This document shows, in pieces, positions 7,416 through 15,507 of a stretch of 36,984 nucleotides of DNA. Each line of letters begins with the position of its first letter. Positions within the stretch are counted from its first letter, which is position 1. The stretch is from CAZWRV01 sp964636325 (GTDB taxonomy: Bacteria; Verrucomicrobiota; Lentisphaeria; Victivallales; GWF2-50-93), in assembly GCA_964636325.1 (NCBI GenBank), contig CAZWRV010000062.1:1-36984 (forward strand), in the 5' to 3' direction. The notes under the pieces are model-generated. The model had not been told where the DNA came from. It saw only the letters and a list, made by a program, of their open reading frames with translations, and did no database searches. The translations under genes were made by a program, and so were the position numbers.

Positions 7416-10064
7416 ATGTCCGCTGAAGAGAAAAGGCTCGAAGAGGATGCCAGGCGCGATAAGAATTGGAAGCGCTGGGGGCCTTATCTTGCAGAGCGGC
7501 AATGGGGTACGGTCCGGGAGGACTACTCCGAGCACGGAACATGCTGGGAATATTTTCCGCACGACCAGGCTCGCAGCCGCGCATACCGCTGGGGCGAGGA
7601 CGGGTTGCTGGGAATCTGCGACCGCGAATGCCGCCTCTGCTTCGCGCTCGCGCTCTGGAACGGGAAGGATCCGATCCTCAAGGAACGCCTTTTCGGCCTG
7701 ACAAACTCCGAAGGCAACCACGGCGAGGACGTCAAGGAGCTGTATTCGTATCTCGACTCGACGCCAACCCATTCATACATGAAGGCGCTCTACCGGTATC
7801 CGCAGGAGCGCTTCCCCTACGAAAGGCTTCTCGAGGAGAACAGGAGGAGGGGGCTTGGCAAAGCCGAGTTCGAACTGCCTGACACCGGGATATTCGACGC
7901 CATGCGCTATTTCGACATCTACGCCGAATACGCGAAGGCGGGGCCGGACGACATCCTCATCAGGCTGACGGCCCACAACCGCGGCCGGGACAAGGCCGAG
8001 CTGCATATTCTTCCGACCCTCTGGTTCCGCAACACTTGGATCTGGGGCTGCCGCCACGAGGGATGCACGCTCAAGCCGAGGATCGTGACCGCCTCTGAAA
8101 ACGTGCTCAGGGCGAGCCATCAGACTCTCGAGGATTTCTTCCTCCATTTCGACTCAGGCGCCGATGGCTTCATTGAGACCCTCTTCACTGAAAACGAGAC
8201 CAACAGCGAAAAGCTCTTCGGGACTCCCGCATACACGAGATATTTCAAGGATGCCTTCCACGAGCATCTGATCGTAGGGAAAAAGGACGCAGTAAATCCG
8301 AAAAGAACCGGCACCAAGGCCGCGGCCCATTTCAAACTGTCAATCCCCGGCTGTGGGAATGCCGTCCTGAAGCTGCGGCTCAGCACCGATGGAGAATTGA
8401 AAAGCCCACTGGGCGCCGATTTCGACCGGATATTCACGGATAGGATCGCGGAAGCCGATGCCTTCTATTCCTCGCGGATCAAGTCCGGGCAGCCGGCCGC
8501 CGAAAGGACCGCTGCCAGGCAGGCCTATGCCGGACTTCTCTGGAGCAGGCAGTTCTACCATCTCGTGGTCGAGGACTGGCTCAACGGCGATCCTTCGATG
8601 CCCGCGCCGCCGCCTTCCCGCAGGGCCGTCAGGAATTCAGACTGGTCTCATATGTTCTGCCGCGACGTCCTCTCAATGCCCGACAAGTGGGAATATCCCT
8701 GGTTTGCCGCCTGGGATCTGGCCTTCCACATGATCCCCATGGCGCGCATAGACCTGGAATTCGCGAAGCAGCAGCTCCTGCTGATGCTCCGCGAATGGTA
8801 CATGCACCCGAACGGACAGCTCCCCGCGTACGAATTCAACTTCAACGACGTCAACCCCCCGGTCCACGCCTGGGCATGCTGGCGGGTCTACAAGATCGGC
8901 GTCAAAAACGGCGACAGGGACAGGCGCTTCCTGGCGTCGGCATTTCAGAAGCTGCTCATGAATTTCACGTGGTGGGTGAACCGCAAGGACGCCAACGGAA
9001 GGCATATATTCTCCGGCGGGTTCCTCGGGCTCGACAACATCGGCGTCTTCGACAGGTCGAAGCCGCTGCCCGGCGGCGGCCGCCTCGAACAGGCCGACGC
9101 CACCGCCTGGATGGCGTTCTACGCGGGAACGATGCTCTCCATCGCCCTCGAACTGGCCCAGGAGGATCCCGTCTACGAGGACATGGCGTCCAAGTTCTTC
9201 GAGCATTTCATCGCAATCGCCGACGCCATGAACAACCTGGGCGGAACCGGCCTCTGGCACGAGGAAGACGGCTTCTACTATGACCGCATCCTCCAGGACG
9301 GCAGATCGGTTCCGCTGAGGATCCGCTCCATGGTCGGCCTTATACCCCTCATTGCCGTGGAAGTCATCCGCGCCGGAAAGATCCAACGCCTCCCGGGCTT
9401 CACTAAAAGGATGAAGTGGTTCATCGCCAACAGGAAGGATCTCGCGCCGCAGATTTCATTCATGGCGCCGGACGGCGGCAGCGGCCCCGGCTCGCACCTG
9501 CTGCTGGCGATCCCATCGAAGATGCGGCTTCAGAAGGTCTTGAACAGGCTCCTGGACGAGAAGGAGTTCCTGGCGCCCTTCGGGATACGCTCCCTGTCGA
9601 AAATACATGCGCACGAACCGTTCGTGTTCAGGGCGGACGGCGCGGAGCACCGCGTGAGCTATGTCCCGGCCGAGTCGGACACACACCTTTTCGGGGGCAA
9701 CTCCAACTGGCGCGGTCCGATCTGGTTCCCCGTCAACTACCTGCTCCTTGAAGCGCTTGAACGATACCACCATTTCTACGGCGACGCCTTGAAGGTCGAG
9801 TTCCCGACAGGCTCCGGCAGGATGCTCACGCTGAGGGAGATATCGCGCAAGATACACGGACGGCTCGCATCCATCTTTATTCCCGGCCCTGACGGCAGAT
9901 GCCCCTGGCACGGCGACGACCCGCGCCTCAAGACAGATCCGCACTGGCAGGACGTCGTATGCTTCCACGAATACTTCGACGGCGACACCGGCCGCGGCCT
10001 CGGCGCCTCCCACCAGACAGGTTGGACCGCCCTTGTCGCCTCAAGCATCGCGAAATCGGCATGA
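7416..10064 (+). CDS. GH63-type glucosidase (MGH1-like glycoside hydrolase)
   Basis: An 882-residue protein with no signal peptide. The opening EEKRLEEDARRDKNWKRWGPYLAERQWGTVREDYS and the following YFPHDQARSRAYRWGEDGLLG are the hallmark of the bacterial GH63 'glucosidase' group. An N-terminal beta-sandwich (about 1-330) precedes an (alpha/alpha)6 barrel with WEYPWFAAWDLAFHM (~residues 425-440), QLPAYEFNFNDVNPPVHAWA and, near the end, GNSNWRGPIWFPVNYLLLEALERYHHFYG. By family it hydrolyses alpha-glucosides such as short oligosaccharides or compatible-solute glycosides in the cytosol; the real substrate cannot be read from sequence. It stands alone. A weak AAGGCAG site precedes the ATG. Length is normal for the group. 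Confidence 0.88.
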   Translation: MSAEEKRLEEDARRDKNWKRWGPYLAERQWGTVREDYSEHGTCWEYFPHDQARSRAYRWGEDGLLGICDRECRLCFALALWNGKDPILKERLFGLTNSEGNHGEDVKELYSYLDSTPTHSYMKALYRYPQERFPYERLLEENRRRGLGKAEFELPDTGIFDAMRYFDIYAEYAKAGPDDILIRLTAHNRGRDKAELHILPTLWFRNTWIWGCRHEGCTLKPRIVTASENVLRASHQTLEDFFLHFDSGADGFIETLFTENETNSEKLFGTPAYTRYFKDAFHEHLIVGKKDAVNPKRTGTKAAAHFKLSIPGCGNAVLKLRLSTDGELKSPLGADFDRIFTDRIAEADAFYSSRIKSGQPAAERTAARQAYAGLLWSRQFYHLVVEDWLNGDPSMPAPPPSRRAVRNSDWSHMFCRDVLSMPDKWEYPWFAAWDLAFHMIPMARIDLEFAKQQLLLMLREWYMHPNGQLPAYEFNFNDVNPPVHAWACWRVYKIGVKNGDRDRRFLASAFQKLLMNFTWWVNRKDANGRHIFSGGFLGLDNIGVFDRSKPLPGGGRLEQADATAWMAFYAGTMLSIALELAQEDPVYEDMASKFFEHFIAIADAMNNLGGTGLWHEEDGFYYDRILQDGRSVPLRIRSMVGLIPLIAVEVIRAGKIQRLPGFTKRMKWFIANRKDLAPQISFMAPDGGSGPGSHLLLAIPSKMRLQKVLNRLLDEKEFLAPFGIRSLSKIHAHEPFVFRADGAEHRVSYVPAESDTHLFGGNSNWRGPIWFPVNYLLLEALERYHHFYGDALKVEFPTGSGRMLTLREISRKIHGRLASIFIPGPDGRCPWHGDDPRLKTDPHWQDVVCFHEYFDGDTGRGLGASHQTGWTALVASSIAKSA

Positions 10065-10087
10065 TCTCGTATGTACTCCGTCCTCTG

Positions 10088-10108
10088 AAGGGACCATTCC
10101 GCCCTTTT
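10088..10108 (+). terminator. Weak intrinsic terminator after the GH63 gene
   Basis: AAGGG (10088-10092), a nine-base loop, CCCTT (10102-10106) and a short T tail. The stem is only five base pairs, so efficiency would be low. Confidence 0.35.
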
Positions 10109-10201
10109 GTAATATCCTCCATCCCTTTGAACCTAATTGCCGCAGTTGAAAATATGCTTTATAAATTAACACTCTCATATTAAGGCAGTTATATATTTAG
10201 A

Positions 10202-10352
10202 GGCTTTCACCCGATGAGTGAAAGCCAGTTTCGGCATATTTTCAACCCGGGAGGGTTGGCCGCATTCTCCATATCTACTTCGTTAGCTTCGACTTGCAGT
10301 GGTCACCACAGCTGCGTCTTGCTGCCTAGTAGCTACGGCGAATGCGGCCAAC
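10202..10352. other. Structured non-coding region with nested and competing hairpins
   Basis: Within the 505-base gap 10065-10570 three strong foldings are visible. GGCTTTCAC/GTGAAAGCC (10202-10210 with 10218-10226) is a perfect nine-base-pair hairpin. CAACCC/GGGTTG (10243-10248 with 10253-10258) is a six-base-pair hairpin with a GGGA loop. GTTGGCCGCATTC/GAATGCGGCCAAC (10255-10267 with 10340-10352) is a perfect 13-base-pair stem enclosing 72 bases that can branch further (for example GCAGTGG with CCA..CTGC). The second and third structures compete for GTTG at 10255-10258. No known riboswitch, tmRNA, SRP or tRNA motif was recognised. The rest of the gap (10360-10570) is AT-rich with no gene. 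Confidence 0.55.
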
Positions 10353-10570
10353 TGCGACTATTAGGATACTTTCTTAAAAACTTCTATCACAAAAGCGTGC
10401 ATGTGTCTATGGAATTCATTGAATTTTGGGTTGCGGGCAAAGCCCGCCTTAGGTTGAAAGAAAGACGCAATTCCTCCGTTTTTTTCTGAAACGCCCCTTG
10501 CAAGCCTTTTCCCGCAGTGTAGTATTACGAATTTTAAAATTGTAATAAAATATGAAGGACATCTCTTAAA

Positions 10571-11137
10571 ATGAATGAGGTCAGGAAGCTGGCTGACGAA
10601 ATTGCGAGAAAAAAGGCGCAGGCGAAGGCGGACGAGGAGGCCAGGAAGCGCAGGGAGCACGGCGCTGTCGCGAAACAGGCCGTAGGGGAGAAGAAGTCGC
10701 TCGAAAAACACATATACGGCAGAGCCTTCCTCGATCGCGCCGCACCACGCATCAAGGCTGCGGTCGTCGTATTCTTCCTGTCGGCCTTCGCCGTGACAAG
10801 CTTCGGCGCCTTGAACAGAATGAGGGCTAATTGGACCAAGGGGTTCATCAGCGCGGAAAGCGTAGTGCTTGATCCGTACGCGGCCGACAGAGAGACCAGG
10901 GAGCGGCTCAGGAACTTTGAATCCGAAATTCCTGAAATAGTCGGCAGGATGGACTCCTCGGCGGACGGCGGGCTGAAATCCAAGATTGCCAGTCCGATGA
11001 ACTTCGAGATCGTGTCCGTTTCAAGGTCAAAGGACGAGACTTGCGCAATGGTGAGGTTCGCCGGCGAAAAGTCGGAGCCGGTGCCGGCCATATTCAGGTG
11101 GGACATTAACGGCAAATTCTTGAAGGTCATCTATTGA
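10571..11137 (+). CDS. Membrane-anchored coiled-coil protein of unknown function
   Basis: A 188-residue protein without a recognised domain. Residues 1-45 are highly charged and heptad-like (KKAQAKADEEARKRREHG), suggesting a cytosolic coiled coil. One membrane segment follows at about 60-78 (AAVVVFFLSAFAVTSFGAL). The C-terminal ~105 residues would lie outside the membrane and end in a short beta-rich stretch. It is 18 bases upstream of the prepilin-like gene, so the two are probably co-transcribed. A GAAGGA sequence lies about eleven bases before the ATG. No function is proposed. Confidence 0.7.
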   Translation: MNEVRKLADEIARKKAQAKADEEARKRREHGAVAKQAVGEKKSLEKHIYGRAFLDRAAPRIKAAVVVFFLSAFAVTSFGALNRMRANWTKGFISAESVVLDPYAADRETRERLRNFESEIPEIVGRMDSSADGGLKSKIASPMNFEIVSVSRSKDETCAMVRFAGEKSEPVPAIFRWDINGKFLKVIY

Positions 11138-11155
11138 CAAGGAGAATATATATCC

Positions 11156-11992
11156 ATGGAAACTGCAAGCAACAATACCGATTCCAGAACGTTCACATTG
11201 ATAGAACTACTTGTTGTGATTGCGATCATAGGCATACTTGCCGGAATGATCCTCCCTGCCTTGTCAAAATCGAAGGGGATGGCCAAGGGCAATTCCTGCC
11301 TCAACAACATAAAGCAGATGAATGCGGCCAATCTGCTCTATTCCCATGACTACGGTTACTACATGCCCTGCTACGGATATGAGGTCACCGGCCCTTCAAC
11401 GGTCGCGGGCAGGCTGTGGGTGGGATACCGCTCGGCGTCTTCAGGAACACCGGGCAATACGGACATGACCAATGGGTTCATCTACAACACGATAGGCAAC
11501 TGGAAGATTATGGAGTGCCCATCCTGGATTACGCCAATAGAGGATCCGAAGGCGATCACCGACAGCGCCGGCTACGGATACAATGTCATCGGAATCGGAT
11601 CGCAGGCTTATCTGACCGGGAGCGCCTACACCAAGAACGGAGTGGGCGGCTCCGGAATGAAAGTCGACAAGGTGAAGAAACCGGAGTGCACGGCCACTTT
11701 CGGAGATGTCACTTCAACAACAAGTCCCGGCGAAATAAAACCATATGCGTTCTTATACCCGAAATATACGATAGCGGCGGGACCGCCGATCTCCGACTCC
11801 ACCTCCGTCAATTCACGGGGCGACAACGTGCATTTCCGGCACAACAGGTCGGCTAATGTCGGATGGGCGGACGGGCACGCGAGCACGGAAAAGCCGAGCA
11901 GAATAAACAGCAACTTCGTCGGAGCGAAGGAAACGGTGGGCAATTTCGGACCTGAAGACAATTCCCTGTTCAGGCCTTTCGAGCTGCCTTGA
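11156..11992 (+). CDS. Prepilin-like protein with type IV pilin N-terminus and H-X9-DG motif
   Basis: A 278-residue protein beginning with a 12-residue leader, then the prepilin peptidase motif FTLIELLVVIAIIGILAGMILPAL with the conserved Glu at position 5 of the mature chain (Glu17). The body is secreted or pilus-exposed and ends with HNRSANVGWADGH, the H-X9-DG motif common to the large families of such proteins in Planctomycetes, Verrucomicrobia and Lentisphaerae. By family it is exported and processed like a type II secretion or pilus pseudopilin; in these phyla the real role is unknown. AGGAG precedes the ATG by about eleven bases. It lies between two small envelope-type genes. A second family member is at 35502-36221. 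Confidence 0.88.
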   Translation: METASNNTDSRTFTLIELLVVIAIIGILAGMILPALSKSKGMAKGNSCLNNIKQMNAANLLYSHDYGYYMPCYGYEVTGPSTVAGRLWVGYRSASSGTPGNTDMTNGFIYNTIGNWKIMECPSWITPIEDPKAITDSAGYGYNVIGIGSQAYLTGSAYTKNGVGGSGMKVDKVKKPECTATFGDVTSTTSPGEIKPYAFLYPKYTIAAGPPISDSTSVNSRGDNVHFRHNRSANVGWADGHASTEKPSRINSNFVGAKETVGNFGPEDNSLFRPFELP

Positions 11993-12018
11993 GAGCTTTA
12001 CGCTGAAAGAGCATTCAT

Positions 12019-12429
12019 ATGAACAAATCAACTATTTTTCTGTTGGTTCTGTCATTGGTCTCGCTGATCGTTTTCATCCAGTCGGCCGAAGGAAGAAAAC
12101 AGTTCCGTGACGAAGAGGTGACGCCGGCCGATGCCGAAAAGGCGGTTGCAGTGGTCAAAGAGGCCTACGAGATGGCCTTCCTCAAAAAGGGAAACGATCT
12201 TGAACGACTTATGGTTCCGATGGATGAAGAAGGGGCCGAGGACATCTGGCGGACAATGGAGAAAATCAGGCTGCCGGACTTCGGAAAAGCCCGGGTGTCA
12301 AGCCCCTCCTTCAATCCCGACATATGTTACGTTTCGTTTCCCGAAGGCAGAGCATGCGTCTGCCAGTTCACCCTGCGGAAAAAAGGCGGAGTGCTGCTGC
12401 TGGAAGGCGCCTGCAGGAAAAGCCTGTGA
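12019..12429 (+). CDS. Small secreted protein of unknown function
   Basis: A 136-residue protein with a clear signal peptide (MNKSTIFLLVLSLVSLIVFIQSAEG; cleavage likely near residues 22-25). The mature part starts charged (RKQFRDEEVTPADAEKAV), continues as helix and ends in beta-rich sequence with three Cys (ICYVSF, CVCQF) plus a final Cys near the C-terminus. No family was recognised. It follows the prepilin-like gene by 26 bases, so it may be part of the same envelope operon. AAAGAG lies about nine bases before the ATG. Confidence 0.7.
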   Translation: MNKSTIFLLVLSLVSLIVFIQSAEGRKQFRDEEVTPADAEKAVAVVKEAYEMAFLKKGNDLERLMVPMDEEGAEDIWRTMEKIRLPDFGKARVSSPSFNPDICYVSFPEGRACVCQFTLRKKGGVLLLEGACRKSL

Positions 12430-12521
12430 CAGGGGTAATGCTGAAAAAGTTTCCTGGCATGGCGTCAGGTGTAATCCTTTTGCGCATATCGGACATCGCC
12501 AGCAGCAGATATGGAGCATTT

Positions 12522-13598
12522 ATGAGTTTGTCTCTGGCAAGTCCGGGCAGTCATCTTGCATGCCGCTTTATTCTGGGATATTGCCTTATGGCGTCGATGG
12601 TTACGGCATATTGCGCGGAGCCGACGGCAGATGCCCCCGCAGACGGAAAAATCATATTCAAGGACGCTGCTGGGAAGGACGTTCCTGTCCGTGTCCCAGT
12701 CAGAAGATTGATCTGCCTCTCGTCGGACGCCGCGGAGATAGCGAGGGCCATTGGGGCGGGGGGGCGTATTGTGGCTGTGAATTCCACCGTCGCCGGAAAC
12801 CCGGACTTCTGGCCGGAGCACTCGAAGCTTCCGCAGATCGGAGGGGCGTTCACGCCCAATGTCGAAGCGGTCGCCGAGCAGAGGCCGGATTTGGTGGTGG
12901 CCTACAGGAGTCGTCCGGACGAAAGCTTCGAGCAGAAGATGAAGGCCTTCGGCATTCCGGTTCTCAGGCTTGACTGCTTCATGCCGGGGGAGGTCGCCGG
13001 AGACGCAAGGCTGCTCGGGAAAGTCCTAGGATGCGAGCAAGGCGCCGAAAAACTCGCAGGGACGATAGAAAAATGGGACTCATTGATCAGGGAAAGAACA
13101 GAAAAAATCCCGCTCGACAGGCGGGCGAGGGTATATGTCGAGGCCTACGGCGACTTCAAGGGGTGCGGCAAGGGCACAGGGGGCAGCAAATTGTGCGCAC
13201 AGGCCGGCGCCGTCTCCATCGCCGACTCGCTTGGAACCAGCTATCCCGGAATCAGCACCGAATGGCTTTTCAAGGAGAACCCTCAGTTCATCGTGAAGGC
13301 CTTCAGCGGCCCACGGGGCTGCGGGGCGGACAGGCGCAGGGCGATGGAAGACCTTTACGAGCAGATGCTTGCACGGCCGGGTTGGTCGGAGCTTGAGGCC
13401 GTCCGGAAGAAAAGGCTTTACATCGTGGCCGGGAGCGTCTGGCTGGGGCCGCCGTCCTTCATAAGCTCCCTGCAGCTTGCAAAATGGTTCTATCCGGACG
13501 AATTTGATGACGTAGATCCGGCGGCCGTATATGCCGACTACCTCAAAACCTTCCACGGCTTGGACAAGGACAAAGCGGGGGCGCAGTTTTATCCTTGA
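12522..13598 (+). CDS. Periplasmic substrate-binding protein of a FecB/BtuF-type ABC importer
   Basis: A 358-residue exported protein. A signal-like segment (CRFILGYCLMASMVTAYCA) precedes a class III binding protein fold: first lobe with PVRRLICLSSDAAEIARAIGAGGRIVAVN and LPQIGGAFTPNVEAVAEQRPDLVVAY, a long connecting helix, second lobe with ARVYVEAYGDFKGCGKGTGG and RPGWSELEAVRKKRLYIV. The family binds ferric siderophores, haem, cobalamin or cobalt/nickel chelates. The position ahead of a permease, an ATPase and a CobN-type chelatase points to a metal-tetrapyrrole or metal-chelate ligand (inference). The ATG at 12522 has GGAG five bases upstream; the in-frame ATG at 12438 would add 28 residues. 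Its stop overlaps the permease start. Confidence 0.85.
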   Translation: MSLSLASPGSHLACRFILGYCLMASMVTAYCAEPTADAPADGKIIFKDAAGKDVPVRVPVRRLICLSSDAAEIARAIGAGGRIVAVNSTVAGNPDFWPEHSKLPQIGGAFTPNVEAVAEQRPDLVVAYRSRPDESFEQKMKAFGIPVLRLDCFMPGEVAGDARLLGKVLGCEQGAEKLAGTIEKWDSLIRERTEKIPLDRRARVYVEAYGDFKGCGKGTGGSKLCAQAGAVSIADSLGTSYPGISTEWLFKENPQFIVKAFSGPRGCGADRRRAMEDLYEQMLARPGWSELEAVRKKRLYIVAGSVWLGPPSFISSLQLAKWFYPDEFDDVDPAAVYADYLKTFHGLDKDKAGAQFYP

Positions 13599-14683
13599 AG
13601 ACACGTCAGGAAAAATCTGAATCGGTTCACGTCGCTCAATCCGGAGACGCATATCGTTCGAAGAACCGGTGGGGCCTGCTCGTCCTCCTCTCCCTTGCAA
13701 CCGTGCTACTTGCGTTTTCGTTCCTCCAGCTACGGCAAGGCACAATCATGCTGGGGGCGCGCGAATTGCTGTCGGCGCTTCTGTCGGGGCCGCCTCGGGA
13801 CGGAACGTCCTCAGGCGCTTCGTTCGCAGGTGCGGTGGTATGGGAACTGAGACTTCCACGGATTTGCTTCGCGATGCTTGGCGGCGCCGCCCTGGGACTT
13901 TCTGGCGCTTTGATGCAGGGAATCCTGAGAAATCCGCTGGCAAGCCCGTTCACCCTGGGCATATCCGGAGCGGCCAGCTTCGGCGCCGCCCTGGCGATAA
14001 CCCTTGCGCCGGCCTCGAAGATTTGCGGGCAGTGGCACGTGATCGCATCGGCGTTCCTTTTCACCGTCCTGTCCTCGGGTCTCATCCTTCTGCTTTCGGA
14101 CTGGCGCGGCATGGGCAGGGAGACGATAATACTTGTGGGGGTGGCGCTCAGCTACCTCTTTTCTGCGATGACGTCCATTCTGCAGTATCTCGGGAGCGCG
14201 GAGCAGGTTCAGACCGTGGTCTTCTGGATGCTGGGCAGCCTTGAGGGGATCGGCTGGACGAAGGTTTTCTCCTCGGCCCCCTTCGTGGCGCTTGCGATTC
14301 CATTCATGCTGCTTATGGCATGGGATTTGAACGCGATGGCATGCGGGGACGAAGTCGCGCAGAGCCTGGGCGTCCGGCCGTCACGTCTACGTGCGGCGGG
14401 GATATTCCTGGCTTCCCTCGCGACCGCCTGCGTGATATGCTTCATTGGGACAATAGGCTTTGTCGGACTGGTTTCTCCGCATATCGCAAGGATGCTCGTC
14501 GGACCGGATCACCGTTTCCAACTGCCGGCATCCATGCTTGCCGGGGGACTTGTCCTCCTTGCCGCCGACTTCTGCGCAAGACGAATCGCCCATCCGCATG
14601 TGATCCCGCTTGGGATCATGACCTCCTGCGTCGGAGTCCCCTTTTTCATATATCTCATACTGCGGCGGAGGAGGGAGGTGTGA
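13595..14683 (+). CDS. FecCD/BtuC-type ABC importer permease
   Basis: A 362-residue inner-membrane protein with about ten hydrophobic segments. It shows the family motifs LRLPRICFAMLGGAALGLSG and GILRNPLASPFTLGISGAASFGA, and the C-terminal IGFVGLVSPHIARMLVGPDHR that contacts the ATPase. It would form the homodimeric channel of the importer. The first start is a TTG that overlaps the TGA of the binding-protein gene (TTGA); no better start lies before the first membrane segment. Its own TGA overlaps the ATPase start (TGATG). This tight packing indicates translational coupling. Confidence 0.9.
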   Translation: MKTRQEKSESVHVAQSGDAYRSKNRWGLLVLLSLATVLLAFSFLQLRQGTIMLGARELLSALLSGPPRDGTSSGASFAGAVVWELRLPRICFAMLGGAALGLSGALMQGILRNPLASPFTLGISGAASFGAALAITLAPASKICGQWHVIASAFLFTVLSSGLILLLSDWRGMGRETIILVGVALSYLFSAMTSILQYLGSAEQVQTVVFWMLGSLEGIGWTKVFSSAPFVALAIPFMLLMAWDLNAMACGDEVAQSLGVRPSRLRAAGIFLASLATACVICFIGTIGFVGLVSPHIARMLVGPDHRFQLPASMLAGGLVLLAADFCARRIAHPHVIPLGIMTSCVGVPFFIYLILRRRREV

Positions 14684-15471
14684 TGGTGCTCGAAGTTGAA
14701 AAACTGAGCTTCGCATACGGTGCGCGTTCCGTATTGGAGGGAATAAGCTTCTCCATTTTGCGTCCAGGCCTCACCGCGGTCGTCGGCCCGAACGGCGCGG
14801 GCAAGAGCACACTCCTCAAATGCATCATGGGCAGGCTTTCCGGGCACCAGGGCAATGTCAGGATAGGAGGCCGGGATGTCGCGGCCCTGGGCGTCCGGCG
14901 GCTCGCAATGGATATCGCATACTTGCCCCAGAAGATACAGCTGGTCTTCCCTCTCACCGTGTTCGAGCTCATCCTAACGGGTCGCCGCCCACACATCACG
15001 TGGGCTCCCGGCGAGCAGGACATCGGCGCGGTCTTGAGGGTTATGCGCGAACTGGACATCGGGCATCTTCATGACAGGCTGATTGACGAGCTGTCCGGCG
15101 GGGAGGCCCAGAAGGTCTTCATCGCGATGACGCTTGCCAAGCAGTCCGGCATAATACTTCTCGACGAGCCGACGAGCAGCCTCGACATATTCCACCAGCT
15201 CGAGATAGTCGAAAAATTGAAGGGGATCGTCCGGCGCGAAGGCAGGACCGTCATCATGGCCGTCCACGATCTCAACCTCGCGGGGCGCCACGCCGACAGA
15301 ATCATCGTCATGCGCGATGGCAGGATCGCCGCCGACGGAGCCCCGTCCGAAGTCCTAGTACCCGAAAGGATAAAGGAAGTCTACGGCGTGGACGCCTCCG
15401 TCCATGCCGACGAGGACGGCTTCCATGTGATATGCGATTTCCCGAGGGAATTGGTGGGCGCAAGTGAATGA
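14683..15471 (+). CDS. FecE/BtuD-type ABC importer ATPase
   Basis: A 262-residue ATPase with Walker A GPNGAGKS (35-42), Q-loop in YLPQKIQLVFPLTV, signature LSGGEAQKVFIA, Walker B GIILLDEPTSSLD and switch His in MAVHDLNLA. It energises the permease encoded just upstream. The chosen ATG overlaps the permease stop (TGATG) and has GAGGGAGG a few bases upstream; longer in-frame sequence reaches back into the permease gene and is a shadow. The CobN gene starts 36 bases downstream. Confidence 0.93.
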   Translation: MVLEVEKLSFAYGARSVLEGISFSILRPGLTAVVGPNGAGKSTLLKCIMGRLSGHQGNVRIGGRDVAALGVRRLAMDIAYLPQKIQLVFPLTVFELILTGRRPHITWAPGEQDIGAVLRVMRELDIGHLHDRLIDELSGGEAQKVFIAMTLAKQSGIILLDEPTSSLDIFHQLEIVEKLKGIVRREGRTVIMAVHDLNLAGRHADRIIVMRDGRIAADGAPSEVLVPERIKEVYGVDASVHADEDGFHVICDFPRELVGASE

Positions 15472-15507
15472 TCGCATAAATCCTTCGTGATCCGGAAGAA
15501 AGGCGCC

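Noticed and set aside
10255..10352. Integron attC site
   Set aside because: It is an inverted repeat of suitable size, but the ends (GTTGGCC and GGCCAAC) do not fit the RYYYAAC/GTTRRRY core pattern and no integrase or cassette is near.
10255..10352. MITE at the 13-bp inverted repeat
   Set aside because: The flanks show no target duplication, unlike the element at 36244-36352.
11320..11332. 12-base match GAATGCGGCCAA between the structured gap at 10340 and the prepilin-like gene
   Set aside because: It is coding sequence in the prepilin-like gene and the flanks do not match; treated as chance.
12324..12521. Longer N-terminus of the importer binding protein
   Set aside because: It overlaps the upstream secreted-protein gene and would place the signal peptide deep inside the chain; the ATG at 12522 has a ribosome binding site.
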